This document shows positions 32,489 through 40,741 of a DNA stretch of 40,741 nt, piece after piece. Each line of letters starts with the position of its first letter. The stretch's first letter is position 1. This DNA is from Sulfurovum sp. (GTDB lineage: Bacteria > Campylobacterota > Campylobacteria > Campylobacterales > Sulfurovaceae): assembly GCA_020721775.1 (NCBI GenBank), contig DYLZ01000006.1, positions 1 through 40,741 on the forward strand. The letters run 5' to 3'. Below the pieces are notes generated by a model that saw only the letters and a program-made list of their open reading frames with translations, ran no database searches and had not been told where the DNA came from. A program made the position numbers and the translations under genes.

Positions 32489-33106
32489 TTAAAAGCCCTT
32501 CATAATAATATTATATAGATACTCTATCTCATCATCTTCGAGTCGGAGTGTCGATCTTGTTTTAAAAAAATCTATAATTTTACTCTTTTGTATGGATGCA
32601 CCATATATGCATTCGCTGTGAGCAGGTAAAAAAGAGTGCATAAGCGATATTTTTTCTCCAAGTTCAAGTTCGCATATATAGCATTTATCCGGATAATGCA
32701 ATCTACCTTCACATTCAAGAATTTCAAGATAACTTTCACAAATTATCCTTTTTGGATTTTGCTTATCCCATTTTTTTGCAGATTCTAAGATGATGTCAAA
32801 GTAGAAACTATCAATATCATCTATGCCTTTCAAATGGGTTCCAAACAACATTATAAATTTGTGCCATAAAAGCAATCTGTTTTTATCAAATATCCAAGAA
32901 AACGGTATATGAGACAAGTTTCTAAGTCTTGGCATAAAACTGCTATGCTTATCTTCAAGTTCAAAATCTATGAGGTATCCAATTTGAAGTATTGAATGTC
33001 TTGCGCCAAAAAAACGGTAATATGAGCTGATGCTGTCTTTGGTTAAAATGCGCGCTATCATATCCTCATTTTTTGCTTTTTTCAAATCAACTACGAAACC
33101 TTTGAT
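32489..33106 (-). CDS. recO: Recombination mediator RecO, Campylobacterota type, apparent ATC start
   Basis: RecO helps load RecA onto single-stranded DNA. The frame matches my recollection of the short (about 205-residue) epsilon RecO: KAKNEDMIARILT, YYRFFGARHS, IGYLIDFELE, ESYLEILECEGRLH and a CYICELE zinc-like pair with a later cysteine. The family begins MKGF or similar. Here the frame reads KGFVVDLKKAKNED, but the codon before KGF is ATC (33106-33104), with AAAGGA six bases upstream. The first standard start is a TTG at 33085, which would cut the conserved N-terminal strand and has no ribosome site. I therefore place the start at ATC, 205 residues. A mutated ATG or a base error is an alternative. 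Confidence 0.8.
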   Translation of the reverse strand: MKGFVVDLKKAKNEDMIARILTKDSISSYYRFFGARHSILQIGYLIDFELEDKHSSFMPRLRNLSHIPFSWIFDKNRLLLWHKFIMLFGTHLKGIDDIDSFYFDIILESAKKWDKQNPKRIICESYLEILECEGRLHYPDKCYICELELGEKISLMHSFLPAHSECIYGASIQKSKIIDFFKTRSTLRLEDDEIEYLYNIIMKGF

Positions 33107-33137
33107 GCTTATTCCTTTGAAAAAAAATAGTGAAATT

Positions 33138-33143
33138 ATTATA
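33138..33143 (-). promoter_or_regulatory. -10 box of recO
   Basis: Minus-strand TATAAT lies 31 bases before the proposed ATC start. A transcript from here would include the AAAGGA ribosome site, which supports translation beginning near 33106 rather than far inside the gene. Confidence 0.45.
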
Positions 33144-33206
33144 CCAAAGAGAGTGTTAATAAGTAGTTATTTAGTGTATTTTAAATATAATGAGGCATAC
33201 TAGATA

Positions 33207-33212
33207 TATAAT
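33207..33212 (+). promoter_or_regulatory. -10 box of gltB
   Basis: TATAAT 38 bases before the gltB ATG; another TATAAT lies at 33186-33191. AAGG at 33240-33243 is the ribosome binding site. Confidence 0.45.
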
Positions 33213-33250
33213 TTTACTAGTGCTATCAAAAATAAACTTAAGGTTGGCTT

Positions 33251-36200
33251 ATGCAAAATTTGTTTACCTCTTTTAAAGATAACTGTGGATTTGGTTTGTT
33301 GGCTTCCATAGACAATAAACCGACACACAAAAATTTAGAAGATGCAATTACTGCGCTTTCTCGTATGATGCACAGGGGTGCTATCGCAGCTGATGGAAAA
33401 ACCGGAGACGGAAGCGGACTGCTTTTGTCAATTCCTAAAAAGTTTTTTTCTAAAGTCGCGAAAAAAGAAGGCATTGTATTGCCTGAAACATATGCTGTTT
33501 GTATGGTTTTTAGTAAAAATGATAGCGATCTTGATATTATCGGCGAGATATGTAAAAATAATGATCTAAGAGTAGTTTTTACAAGAGAAGTTCCGGTGGA
33601 TACTGAAGCTTTGGGCGTTCAAGCGCTTGAGATGCTGCCAAATATAAAACAAGTTTTTGTAGCACCAAATTCACTCATTGGCGCGAGAAGATTTGATGCG
33701 CTTGTTTATCTTTCCAGAAGAGAGATAGAGGCAAGATTGAAAGAAAACAAAGATTTTTATATTCCGTCGTTTTCAACTTCTGTGGTCTCTTATAAAGGAC
33801 TTGTTATGCCTACGCATATCAAAGAGTTTTATAAAGATCTTGCAGATAAGGATTTTGAAATATCTTTCGGACTATTCCATCAAAGATTTTCGACAAATAC
33901 ATTGCCGCAATGGAAACTTGCCCAACCGTTTAGAATGATAGCCCACAATGGAGAAATAAACTCTATTGAAGCAAATAGATTTAATGTTGCAGCTAAAAGT
34001 GAGTTCATTAAGAGTGAAATATTTTCAGATGATGAGATAAAAAGACTATTGCCTATCATTCAAGACGGGATGAGTGATAGCGCAAGTTTGGATAACTTTT
34101 TTGAATTTTTGATAGTAAATGGTGTTGATTTCTTCAAATCGGCAAGATCGCTTCTTCCTGCACCTTGGCAAAATGCGCCTCATATGGATCCAAAGTTAAG
34201 AGCATTCTATGAGTATGTAAGTACATGTTTTGAAGCATGGGACGGACCGGCGGCTGTTAGTATGACAAACGGAAGATATATCGGTTGTGTATTAGACAGA
34301 AATGGACTTAGACCTGCAAAATATATAATTACAAAAGATAACAGACTTATCATTTCTTCAGAATATGGCGTACTTGATATAGCAGAAGACGATATAGTAG
34401 AAAGAGGCAGACTCCAATCCGGTGAAATGATGGGCGTTGACCTAAAATACGCAACTATTCTTAAAAATTGCGATATAGACAACTATCTAAAAAATAGAAA
34501 GCCGTACGATAAATGGCTTAATGAAAATATGACATATCTTCAAGAACATATGACAGATCCGTTTTCTCATATAGATATCCCGCAAAAAGAGGAAATGGAA
34601 GCAAGACAGAGATTTTTTAATATTACACTTGAAGTTCAAGACCAAGTTTTGGCATCAATGGCAGAGGAAGGTAAAGAGACAACCGCATCTATGGGTGACG
34701 ATACTCCTCTTGCCGCATTTTCAAATACTCAAAGAAATTTTTCTGACTTCTTTAGAGAAAAATTTGCTCAAGTTACCAATCCTCCGATAGATCCGATCAG
34801 AGAAAAAGTCGTAATGAGCTTAAATACAGGCTTTGGAGAGGTTAGAAATATATTGACAGATGATGCTCTTCATGCAAAAAGACTAAAAACTGTTTCTCCT
34901 ATTTTGTCTTTAGAAAAATTAGAAATTTTAAAAGCTTTCGGTAATGAAAAAGATGCAAGATATGACGCCAACTATAAGGCAAAAACATACAGCACCACAT
35001 TTACATCTGATCTAAGAGGTTCGTTACAGAAGTTGATCAGTGATATAGCCGATGATGTTAAAAATGAAGGCATTAGAATAATCTTTTTAGATGATAGAGG
35101 TTTAGATAAAGACAATAATGTAATGCCGATGCTTATGGTTGTTGGTGCATTAAATAAAAAACTACTCAAAACAGGCTCTAGACATCTTACAAGTGTGGTT
35201 GCAATCACAGGAGAGGTTTATGATTCGCATATGGCTGCCTGTATGATAGCTTTTGGAGCAGCGGCAATATATCCTTATATGCTTTACCAAACCATTGCGC
35301 TAATGGAAAAAAGAAAAGATGAAAGTGTAGATTTTGCGCCGATATTAAAAAAAGTAAGAAAAGCTATAAATGCAGGTCTCTTAAAAATTATGTCAAAAAT
35401 GGGTATCTCTACTATCGCAAGTTATAGAAACTCAAGTTTATTTGATGTTATAGGTTTGTCAAAAGAAATAGTAGAAGAGTGTTTTAACGGTGCTTATTCT
35501 TTGCTTCATGGATTAAGCTACGAAGATATAGAGCAAAGGCTTACAAAAACGCATAAAGAGGCTTTTTGTGAAAATACAAAATATAGATTATATCCGCTAA
35601 ATATAGGCGGATTCTATAAATACTTGGATGGTGCGGAGTATCATGATTTTGCACCCTCGACTGTTCATGCTATTCATGCCTTGGCAAAAAGCGGGAAGAG
35701 AGAAGATTTCGAGAAGCTTAAAAATATTATCAATAAAAGAGATAAAAAATTCATTCGTGACTTTTTTGTTTTAAAAAGTGACAGAAAACCTATTGATATA
35801 AAAGATGTTGAGCCAAAAGAAAGTATTTTTGCAAGATTTTCTACTGCTGCTATGAGTCTTGGCTCTATTTCTCCGGAAGCCCACGAATGCTTGGCGATCG
35901 CTATGAACACCATAGGCGCAAAAAGCAACTCAGGAGAAGGCGGGGAAGATGAAGCAAGATTTGGAACCATTAAAAATTCAAAGATCAAACAAGTTGCGTC
36001 GGGTCGTTTTGGTGTAACTCCGGCATACCTTAGATCTGCCGAAGAGCTTCAGATAAAAGTAGCTCAAGGCGCAAAACCGGGTGAGGGCGGTCAGCTGCCC
36101 GGGCATAAAGTAAGTCCGTTGATCGCGAGACTTCGTCATACAATGCCGGGCGTTACGCTTATATCTCCTCCTCCTCATCATGATATTTATTCGATCGAAG

Positions 36201-37672
36201 ATCTAGCGCAGCTTATTTTTGACCTTAAGCAAGTAAATCCGGAAGCAAAGATTGCGGTTAAGCTTGTTTCAACAGCAGGTGTCGGTACGATTGCGGCAGG
36301 TGTTGCAAAAGCATATGCAGACAAGATCATTATATCAGGTGCAGATGGCGGAACCGGAGCCGCACCTATCGGATCCATCAAATTTGCAGGCAATCCTTGG
36401 GAGCTTGGTCTTATTGAAGCGCATAATGCCTTAAAAGCAAACAATCTAAGAGGACAGGTTGAGATAGAAATAGATGGCGGACTTAAAACGGGTCTTGATG
36501 TAGTAAAAGCGGCAATTTTCGGCGCAGAGAAATTTGCATTTGGAACAAGTGTGCTAACGGTTGTAGGCTGTAAAATACTTAGAATTTGTCACTTAAACAA
36601 ATGCAGTGTAGGTATAGCAACTCAAGATGAAAGACTCAGAGATCATTATGAGGGAACTATACAGAGAGTTATAAACTACTTTACATTGCTTGCTGAAGAT
36701 GTTAGAGAGATACTTGCAAGCCTTGGATATAATTCGCTTGAAGAGATTATCGGCAAAAATGAACTTTTAGAAGTAATTGATGATAATTTTGCAAAAAAAT
36801 TCTCTTTTGAAAGTTTAATACATAGACTAGATGGTCCAAACAGTTGTCAAGTAGAGTCCAATGAGCCATATGACAAAAATGAGTTTGAAAAAGAGATACT
36901 ATCTCAAGTTATGGGTGCGATCAAAAACCCTAATGAACCTGTCGTTATAGAAAGTGAAATATCAAATCTAAATAGAAGCTTTGGGGCTAGGATCTCGGGT
37001 GAAATTGCAAAATATTACGGCGATAAAGGATTGCCTGATAAGACTATTGATATCAGACTAAAAGGCACAAGCGGTCAGTCTTTGGGTGCATTTTTGATAA
37101 ACGGCGTTTCTATACATGTAAACGGCGCCGGTAATGACTACATCGGTAAAGGTATGAACGGCGGCAGGATCGTCATTACTTCAGACAAGGCAAGAGAAGG
37201 ATATTCTCTTGGAGGCAATACATGTCTTTATGGCGCAACAGGCGGAAAGTTATATATCAGCGGCTTAGTAGGCGAGAGATTTGCAGTTAGAAACTCAGGG
37301 GCAATTGCTATAGTTGAAGGAACAGGAGATCATCCTTGTGAATATATGACAGGCGGCGTTGTCGTAATTCTGGGCAAAACAGGCGTAAACTTTGGTGCCG
37401 GAATGACAGGCGGTGTTGCATTTGTATATGATAAAGCTCATGATTTTGTGGAAAATATAAATCAAGAATTGGTTGAACCAAGAAGAATAGATACTGACGA
37501 AACGGATATAGAAAGATATTATCTTAAAAAATTACTAAAAGATTATTACAATGAAACAAAGAGTGTTGTAGCTAAAGAGATAATTGATAATTTTAGAGTA
37601 GAGATCAGAAACTTCTGGATAGTAAGACCAAAAGATATGAAGGGTCCGTTGAAGATAGGAGCAGGAGAGTAA
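33251..37672 (+). CDS. gltB: Glutamate synthase (NADPH) large subunit
   Basis: GltB transfers the amide of glutamine to 2-oxoglutarate, making glutamate; with glutamine synthetase it is the main ammonia-assimilation route. The 1473-residue protein has an N-terminal glutamine amidotransferase whose nucleophile C12 (CGFGLLA) becomes the N-terminus after an 11-residue propeptide is removed. A central domain and the FMN-binding synthase barrel follow (about 830-1210; SGEGGEDEARFG, GGTGAAPIGS). The 3Fe-4S cysteines are C1107, C1113 and C1118 (CKILRICHLNKC). The C-terminus is the GxGxG beta helix (about 1230-1440). Its partner gltD starts 2 bases after its stop. Confidence 0.97.
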   Translation: MQNLFTSFKDNCGFGLLASIDNKPTHKNLEDAITALSRMMHRGAIAADGKTGDGSGLLLSIPKKFFSKVAKKEGIVLPETYAVCMVFSKNDSDLDIIGEICKNNDLRVVFTREVPVDTEALGVQALEMLPNIKQVFVAPNSLIGARRFDALVYLSRREIEARLKENKDFYIPSFSTSVVSYKGLVMPTHIKEFYKDLADKDFEISFGLFHQRFSTNTLPQWKLAQPFRMIAHNGEINSIEANRFNVAAKSEFIKSEIFSDDEIKRLLPIIQDGMSDSASLDNFFEFLIVNGVDFFKSARSLLPAPWQNAPHMDPKLRAFYEYVSTCFEAWDGPAAVSMTNGRYIGCVLDRNGLRPAKYIITKDNRLIISSEYGVLDIAEDDIVERGRLQSGEMMGVDLKYATILKNCDIDNYLKNRKPYDKWLNENMTYLQEHMTDPFSHIDIPQKEEMEARQRFFNITLEVQDQVLASMAEEGKETTASMGDDTPLAAFSNTQRNFSDFFREKFAQVTNPPIDPIREKVVMSLNTGFGEVRNILTDDALHAKRLKTVSPILSLEKLEILKAFGNEKDARYDANYKAKTYSTTFTSDLRGSLQKLISDIADDVKNEGIRIIFLDDRGLDKDNNVMPMLMVVGALNKKLLKTGSRHLTSVVAITGEVYDSHMAACMIAFGAAAIYPYMLYQTIALMEKRKDESVDFAPILKKVRKAINAGLLKIMSKMGISTIASYRNSSLFDVIGLSKEIVEECFNGAYSLLHGLSYEDIEQRLTKTHKEAFCENTKYRLYPLNIGGFYKYLDGAEYHDFAPSTVHAIHALAKSGKREDFEKLKNIINKRDKKFIRDFFVLKSDRKPIDIKDVEPKESIFARFSTAAMSLGSISPEAHECLAIAMNTIGAKSNSGEGGEDEARFGTIKNSKIKQVASGRFGVTPAYLRSAEELQIKVAQGAKPGEGGQLPGHKVSPLIARLRHTMPGVTLISPPPHHDIYSIEDLAQLIFDLKQVNPEAKIAVKLVSTAGVGTIAAGVAKAYADKIIISGADGGTGAAPIGSIKFAGNPWELGLIEAHNALKANNLRGQVEIEIDGGLKTGLDVVKAAIFGAEKFAFGTSVLTVVGCKILRICHLNKCSVGIATQDERLRDHYEGTIQRVINYFTLLAEDVREILASLGYNSLEEIIGKNELLEVIDDNFAKKFSFESLIHRLDGPNSCQVESNEPYDKNEFEKEILSQVMGAIKNPNEPVVIESEISNLNRSFGARISGEIAKYYGDKGLPDKTIDIRLKGTSGQSLGAFLINGVSIHVNGAGNDYIGKGMNGGRIVITSDKAREGYSLGGNTCLYGATGGKLYISGLVGERFAVRNSGAIAIVEGTGDHPCEYMTGGVVVILGKTGVNFGAGMTGGVAFVYDKAHDFVENINQELVEPRRIDTDETDIERYYLKKLLKDYYNETKSVVAKEIIDNFRVEIRNFWIVRPKDMKGPLKIGAGE

Positions 37673-37673
37673 T

Positions 37674-39056
37674 ATGCAAAAGTTTGTAGATATAGATAGA
37701 GTTGATGCTAAAAAAAGAGATGTTGTTGAAAGGATAAAGGACTTTGATGAAATTTATGAAGTTTTTGTTCCGGAAAAAGCCGCAGAGCAGTCAGTAAGAT
37801 GTATCCAGTGCGGTGATCCGTATTGTCACAATGGATGTCCTTTGCACAATCTGATCCCCCAATGGCTTAGCGCTACTGCTTCTAAAGATTTAGAACTTGC
37901 CTTTATGTTGTCCAATGAATTTTCTCCATTTCCTGAAGTAATGGGAAGGGTTTGTCCGCACGATAGACTTTGCGAGGGCGCATGTACGCTAAATGACGGA
38001 TATGGAGCTATCACGATAGGCTCTGTCGAAACTTTTATAAATGAAGAAGGTTTCAAAAAAGGTTTAAAACCTAAATTTGCTCAAACGAAAGTAGGCAAAA
38101 AAGTCGCTATCATAGGTGCAGGTCCTGCCGGACTCTCTGCCGCTACATTTTTGCTTAGATACGGTATAGATGTTGAGATATTTGATAAACAAGCAAGAGC
38201 CGGCGGTTTACTTACATATGGGATTCCGGGATTTAAACTCGATAAAAATATCGTATCGAGAAGAGTAAAACTGCTTGAAGAGGCGGGATGTCTCTTTCAT
38301 CAAAATGTTGAAGTCGGTAAAGATGTAAGTTTTGAAGAGTTACTTGAAAATTTTGATGCAGTATTTATAGGTGTTGGAGCTACTAAAGGCAAAAAAGCTT
38401 CTATTGCAAACGAAAATGCCGAGAATGTATATCTTGCTATGGAATTTTTGACAAATATACAAAAAACTCTTTTTGGAGAGAAAGTTTCTAAAACTATTGA
38501 TGTAAAAGATAAAAATGTTATTGTAATAGGCGGCGGAGATACTGCAATGGATTGTGTTAGAACCGCGCTTAGAGAAAAAGCAAAAAGTGTAAAGTGTCTT
38601 TATAGAAGAGATGCCGCTCATATGCCCGGAAGTAAAAAAGAGTATATCAATGCTAAAGAAGAGGGTGTAGAATTTGAGTTTTTCGTAGCGCCTAAAAATT
38701 TGATCATCAACGACAGATCAGAAGTTATAGGCATTGAAATGGTAAAAACAAAACTAACTGTTTCAGAAGCTGACGGCAAACAAAAAATAGAAGAGATCAG
38801 TGGCAGCAATTTCAATGTTGAAGCAGATGTTGTTATATTCGCGCTTGGATTTGATATGCAAGATTATAACTTTTTGTCATCAAACGGCATTGAAACCGAC
38901 AAGTGGGGTCAGATATTGGTAGATGAAAACTATGAAACAACAAAACCGGGCGTTTATGCAGGAGGCGATTGCACCAAAGGAGCAGATTTGGTGGTAACAG
39001 CCGTTAAAGACGGACGAGATGCTGCTAAGGCAATTATCAAAAAACTTTTGAAATGA
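37674..39056 (+). CDS. gltD: Glutamate synthase (NADPH) small subunit
   Basis: GltD takes electrons from NADPH and passes them through FAD and iron-sulfur clusters to GltB. The two cysteine clusters CIQCGDPYCHNGCP (from residue 44) and CPHDRLCEGAC (from about 94) lie in the N-terminal ferredoxin-like domain. The FAD fold is GAGPAGLSAA and the NADPH fold GGGDTAMDC. The GGDCTKGADLVVTAVKDGR segment closes the FAD site. At 460 residues the length is typical. It is joined to gltB by a 1-base gap, so the subunits are made together. Confidence 0.96.
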   Translation: MQKFVDIDRVDAKKRDVVERIKDFDEIYEVFVPEKAAEQSVRCIQCGDPYCHNGCPLHNLIPQWLSATASKDLELAFMLSNEFSPFPEVMGRVCPHDRLCEGACTLNDGYGAITIGSVETFINEEGFKKGLKPKFAQTKVGKKVAIIGAGPAGLSAATFLLRYGIDVEIFDKQARAGGLLTYGIPGFKLDKNIVSRRVKLLEEAGCLFHQNVEVGKDVSFEELLENFDAVFIGVGATKGKKASIANENAENVYLAMEFLTNIQKTLFGEKVSKTIDVKDKNVIVIGGGDTAMDCVRTALREKAKSVKCLYRRDAAHMPGSKKEYINAKEEGVEFEFFVAPKNLIINDRSEVIGIEMVKTKLTVSEADGKQKIEEISGSNFNVEADVVIFALGFDMQDYNFLSSNGIETDKWGQILVDENYETTKPGVYAGGDCTKGADLVVTAVKDGRDAAKAIIKKLLK

Positions 39057-39060
39057 TAAA

Positions 39061-39798
39061 ATGAATGATTTTTTAAAGACAGCATTGAAAGCCAACAGAG
39101 AAGTTTTTAAAGCGATCAATTCAGTTGATAAAAAATCAATGTGTCAAAAGCATACAAAGGGTGCAGGCGGAGACATAAGCAGCGGTTTTGACCTTGTTGC
39201 AGAAAAGATATTTTTTGAACATTTGAGCAGGTTTGGGAGTATTGAATCAGAAGAGTCAGGTGTAATGAATGATGGTAAATGTAAAATTATCATCGATCCT
39301 ATAGACGGAAGCGACAATATAGCTTCAAATTTCAGCTATTATGGAACTTCTGTTGCTATTTTGAACAGTGATGGCATATTGGAAGATGCGATAGTTTGCA
39401 ATCTTGCGACAAGTGAAGTTTTTTGGATATCCGAGGGCGAAGCGCCGATGTATGGCAAATTGTTTGATGATAAATGGGAAAGAGTAGAAAATAATAACTA
39501 CAGCAAAATAGGTATTTTTGAAAGAGCTTATGACAATCCAAAAATAGTACAGCTTCTTAAAGAAAATAAGATCAAATTCAGATCACCCGGAGCCGTTGCT
39601 CTCTCTTTAGCTTATGCCCACTGGGTAGATTTTGTCATTTTTGTAGGTCCTGTCAGGATATATGATGTCGTGGCAGGATTGGCGCTTTGCAAAGATCTTG
39701 AAGTAATAATACAAGAAGATTTTGCTATAGTTTCAAAAGAGAAAGAAATTGCCGCCAAGCTATTTGGCATAATAAGCAAAAATTTTGCAGGAGAATAA
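39061..39798 (+). CDS. Inositol monophosphatase family phosphatase
   Basis: A magnesium-dependent sugar-phosphate phosphatase of the IMPase/FBPase superfamily, 245 residues. The metal ligands are in ESEESG (residues 60-65), DPIDGSDN (79-86) and a late VRIYDVVAGL segment. Possible substrates include inositol phosphate, fructose-1,6-bisphosphate and 3'-phosphoadenosine 5'-phosphate (CysQ), and the sequence does not decide among them. It starts 4 bases after gltD and ends directly at the accD ATG, so it is part of the gltBD-accD run. It is slightly shorter than the usual 260-270 residues. Confidence 0.88.
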   Translation: MNDFLKTALKANREVFKAINSVDKKSMCQKHTKGAGGDISSGFDLVAEKIFFEHLSRFGSIESEESGVMNDGKCKIIIDPIDGSDNIASNFSYYGTSVAILNSDGILEDAIVCNLATSEVFWISEGEAPMYGKLFDDKWERVENNNYSKIGIFERAYDNPKIVQLLKENKIKFRSPGAVALSLAYAHWVDFVIFVGPVRIYDVVAGLALCKDLEVIIQEDFAIVSKEKEIAAKLFGIISKNFAGE

Positions 39799-40653
39799 AT
39801 GAAGTTTAGCAATCTATTTAAAAATATGTACAACAAAGTTGCGCATAAAGAAGAAGCACAGACTAGCGTTCACAATCAATGGATAAAATGTCCAAATTGC
39901 TTGTCTTTAGTTTATTATAAAGAGATAGAAGCAAAAAATGAAGTATGCCCAAAGTGTCATCATCATTTTAGGATAAGTGCTGATAAAAGAATTTCTATTC
40001 TTGCCGACGAGGGAACTTTTGTAGAGTTTGATGCAAACTTAGCGCCAACCGATCCGCTTGAGTTTTCTGATAAAAAAAGTTATAAAAAAAGATTAGAAGA
40101 GAGTAAAGAAAAAACAGGCAAAACATCATGTGTTGTTAGCGGAAGCTGTAAGATAAATGGAGAGAGTACAGAACTAGTGGTGTTTGATTTTGCTTTTATG
40201 GGGGGAAGCCTTGGGTCTGTTGAGGGTGAAAAGATAGTCAGAGCTGTAAATAGAGCCATTGAGAATAGAACAGGCGTTATTATCATAAGCGCAAGCGGGG
40301 GTGCAAGGATGCAAGAAAGTACATACTCGCTTATGCAAATGAGCAAAACTTCTGCAGCTTTAAATCATCTTGCTGCCGCAAAACTGCCTTTTATATCTGT
40401 TCTTACTGACCCTACGATGGGCGGCGTAAGCGCCTCTTTTGCTATGCTTGGAGATATCATTATGGCTGAACCGGGAGCCTTGGTTGGTTTTGCAGGCGCA
40501 AGAGTTATAAAACAAACGGTCGGCGTTGATCTGCCCGAAGGATTCCAAAGATCAGAATTTTTACTTCAACATGGGCTCATAGATATGGTTGTAAACAGAT
40601 TTGAGATGAAAAAAACCATATCAGATTTTCTGAAATTCTTTAACAATAAATAG
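39799..40653 (+). CDS. accD: Acetyl-CoA carboxylase carboxyltransferase subunit beta
   Basis: AccD, with AccA, transfers carboxyl groups from carboxybiotin to acetyl-CoA to make malonyl-CoA, the first step of fatty acid synthesis. The N-terminal zinc ribbon is C31/C34 (CPNC) and C50/C53 (CPKC). The crotonase-fold carboxyltransferase domain shows FMGGSLGSVEGEK, ISASGGARMQES, TDPTMGGVSASFA and GFAGARVIKQT. At 284 residues it is complete. Its ATG follows the preceding stop without a gap. accA is not in the window; fabL elsewhere here is a later step of the same pathway. Confidence 0.96.
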   Translation: MKFSNLFKNMYNKVAHKEEAQTSVHNQWIKCPNCLSLVYYKEIEAKNEVCPKCHHHFRISADKRISILADEGTFVEFDANLAPTDPLEFSDKKSYKKRLEESKEKTGKTSCVVSGSCKINGESTELVVFDFAFMGGSLGSVEGEKIVRAVNRAIENRTGVIIISASGGARMQESTYSLMQMSKTSAALNHLAAAKLPFISVLTDPTMGGVSASFAMLGDIIMAEPGALVGFAGARVIKQTVGVDLPEGFQRSEFLLQHGLIDMVVNRFEMKKTISDFLKFFNNK

Positions 40654-40670
40654 CATTATGACTTTTTTGT

Positions 40671-40705
40671 GTCATTGTGATGAATAAAATGAAGAAGCAA
40701 TCCAT
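40671..40705. repeat. Short relative of the repeat after ruvA
   Basis: GTCATTGTGA (40671-40680) is followed after 13 bases by GAAGCAATCCAT (40694-40705), the two key blocks of the 26584-26735 element, without its roughly 80-base hairpin insert. It lies just after accD. The window ends before a far half could be seen, so it may be a partial or degenerate copy. The remaining bases to 40741 show nothing I recognise. Confidence 0.5.
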
Positions 40706-40741
40706 ATTTGATCAGAAGTTTCAGCCAAAACACCAATCACG

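Noticed and set aside
40654-40680. Intrinsic terminator after accD (ATGAC ... GTCAT around a T-run)
   Set aside because: The T-run is in the loop, not after the stem, and one arm belongs to the repeat block.

Overview
The window is AT-rich, tightly packed chromosomal DNA from a member of the Campylobacterota (Epsilonproteobacteria). The evidence is gene content and order. It contains a DUF2018/HP0242-like gene joined to ispB-hemA-proS-fxsA-hemC-ubiD, a ubiX-coaD-tmk-hisS block, pgsA-rseP, an epsilon-type recO, a MurF with an N-terminal membrane domain, and promoters with a good TATAAT -10 box but no clear -35. From memory these blocks match Campylobacter jejuni and Helicobacter neighbourhoods. 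A free-living, sulfur-oxidiser-like relative fits as well as a host-associated one, and I cannot name the genus. No phage, integrase, CRISPR array, rRNA or tRNA was seen.

Layout. 1-562 (-): truncated gene for a lysine-rich protein. 685-10155 (+): rsmH, an FtsL-like membrane protein, an HP0242-like protein, ispB, hemA, proS, fxsA, a Dsb-like lipoprotein, hemC and ubiD, a nearly gapless run joining rRNA modification, division, isoprenoid, heme and menaquinone steps. 10156-10776 (-): thiE. 10887-11934 (+): ahpC and a PerR-like regulator, with a candidate PerR box in front of ahpC. 12022-14825 (+): ubiX, coaD, tmk, hisS. About 14855-14965: an unexplained, GC-rich, highly structured element with its own -10 box, probably a small RNA gene. 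14969-21292 (-): operon pyrD, M16 protease, dapA, fabL, pgsA, rseP, yggS. 21343-25860 (-): murJ, cysS, msbA. 25993-26553 (+): ruvA, followed by a hairpin-rich repeat. 26773-27435 (-): an NlpC/P60 hydrolase. 27492-32031 (+): a frame-disrupted HI0933/BaiN flavoprotein gene, a DUF4177 protein, a two-helix membrane protein, an alpha/beta hydrolase, murF and a secreted protein with a T4-lysozyme-like motif. 32131-33106: a YjdM/PhnA-like protein (+) and recO (-). 33251-40653 (+): gltB, gltD, an inositol-monophosphatase-like protein and accD. The window ends in a second copy of the repeat seen after ruvA.

How the genes work together. Envelope building dominates: murF, murJ, msbA, pgsA, dapA, fabL, accD, rseP and two likely peptidoglycan hydrolases. 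Isoprenoid quinone and heme supply is the second theme (ispB, ubiD, ubiX, hemA, hemC). Nitrogen assimilation (gltBD) and peroxide defence (ahpC, perR) stand apart.

Most worth a second look: the structured RNA candidate between hisS and yggS; two poly-T tracts that each shift the BaiN-family gene out of frame; recO, which seems to start at an ATC codon; the T4-lysozyme-like secreted protein; and the 71-bp overlap of fxsA with the signal peptide of the next gene.
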